Positions 63,784 to 64,000 of a DNA stretch of 64,000 nucleotides are shown here, piece after piece. This stretch comes from Frankia alni ACN14a. Lineage in GTDB: Bacteria > Actinomycetota > Actinomycetes > Frankiales > Frankiaceae. Where the stretch lies: NCBI RefSeq assembly GCF_000058485.1, contig NC_008278.1, positions 1,854,962 through 1,918,961 of the forward strand, read 5' to 3'. Numbering within the stretch: position 1 is the first letter of the stretch; every line of letters starts with the position of its first letter. The notes under the pieces are model-generated. The model searched no databases, was not told the DNA's origin, and was given only the letters and a program-made list of their open reading frames with translations. Made by a program: the position numbers and the translations under genes.

Positions 63784-64000
63784 TCAGGTGCGATCGAGCT
63801 GGGCCGCGAGGTACACGATGTCCTCGGTGTTGCCGCTGGCGAGGATCGCGTGCACCTCGCGGTAGGCCGCGCGGAACTCGGCGAGGACCGCGCTGACGCC
63901 CGCCGCGTCGACCGGTTCGCCGATCTCGACGGCGGCGTTGGCCAGCCGGCGGATGCCCCGGCTGGCCCGCTGCGCGGTGAGCAGGTGGAATGCGATCTCG
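63784..64000 (-). CDS. C-terminal part of an unidentified protein
   Basis: The minus strand has an open frame that enters from the right edge of the window and ends with TGA at 63784-63786. About 72 residues are visible, including IRRLANAAVEIGEPVDAAGV and FRAAYREVHAILASGNTEDI. The part seen is helical and does not identify a family. The gene converges with glutathione peroxidase, 108 bp away. Confidence 0.6.
   Translation of the reverse strand, partial: EIAFHLLTAQRASRGIRRLANAAVEIGEPVDAAGVSAVLAEFRAAYREVHAILASGNTEDIVYLAAQLDRT

Overview
This is a high-GC actinobacterial chromosome segment. GC-ending codons, GTG/TTG starts, a LuxR-type response regulator, a DUF3367/AftD-type arabinofuranosyltransferase, an S1 protein of actinobacterial type and a pSAM2-like integrative element (AICE) all point that way. 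TIR-WD40 proteins and AICEs at tRNA genes make a Frankia-like organism (Frankiales) my best guess, but the genus is an inference.

Region 1 (about 600-10126) is the right part of an AICE. Its order is a DUF1152 protein, a GntR/KorSA-like repressor, small proteins, a Pra-like activator, an FtsK/TraSA-like DNA pump, a RepSA-like initiator, an excisionase, two small proteins and a tyrosine integrase next to the 3' end of tRNA-Lys(CTT). The integrase has one in-frame ochre stop between its catalytic boxes, so the element may be stranded. Two related operator-like palindromes, one at the repressor promoter and one upstream of the Pra-like gene, suggest KorSA/Pra-style control.

Region 2 (10252-25361) is mostly chromosomal: a fused two-module ABC exporter with one degenerate ATP site, an SGNH-like exported protein, a phospholipase D-family protein next to a TerD/DUF2510/TerB-like/HNH fusion, a polysaccharide deacetylase, a PEP mutase-family enzyme, an aldehyde dehydrogenase and a NarL-type regulator.

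Region 3 (25402-35971) is an accessory hot spot at tRNA-His(GTG). A perfect 28-bp direct repeat (27674-27701 and 35894-35921, the latter being the tRNA-His 3' end) brackets an 8.2-kb integrative element. It carries an intact integrase, an excisionase-like protein, an HTH/TPR-like regulator, a cassette of overlapping unknown genes and a TIR-WD40 protein with seven near-identical 138-bp repeats that differ at only a few codons. A more diverged TIR-WD40 paralogue lies just outside the left attachment site, beside a GNAT fragment. No conjugation or replication genes are visible, so the element looks like a small mobile carrier of a putative receptor or defence gene.

Region 4 (36129-45184) has oligoribonuclease, an anchored beta-domain protein, Lon protease, pirin, a Crp/Fnr regulator directly followed by a nucleotide-cyclase-like protein, and a HipA-like kinase overlapping a DUF3037 gene.

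Region 5 (45259-60640) is an envelope glycan cluster: AftD-like transferase, GT4 glycosyltransferase, flippase, GDP-mannose 4,6-dehydratase and an acyltransferase-SGNH protein on the minus strand, then a GT39-like glycosyltransferase and a second acyltransferase on the plus strand. Region 6 (60969-64000) holds rpsA with its promoter and a strong terminator, Trm112, glutathione peroxidase and the C-terminal end of an unidentified gene.
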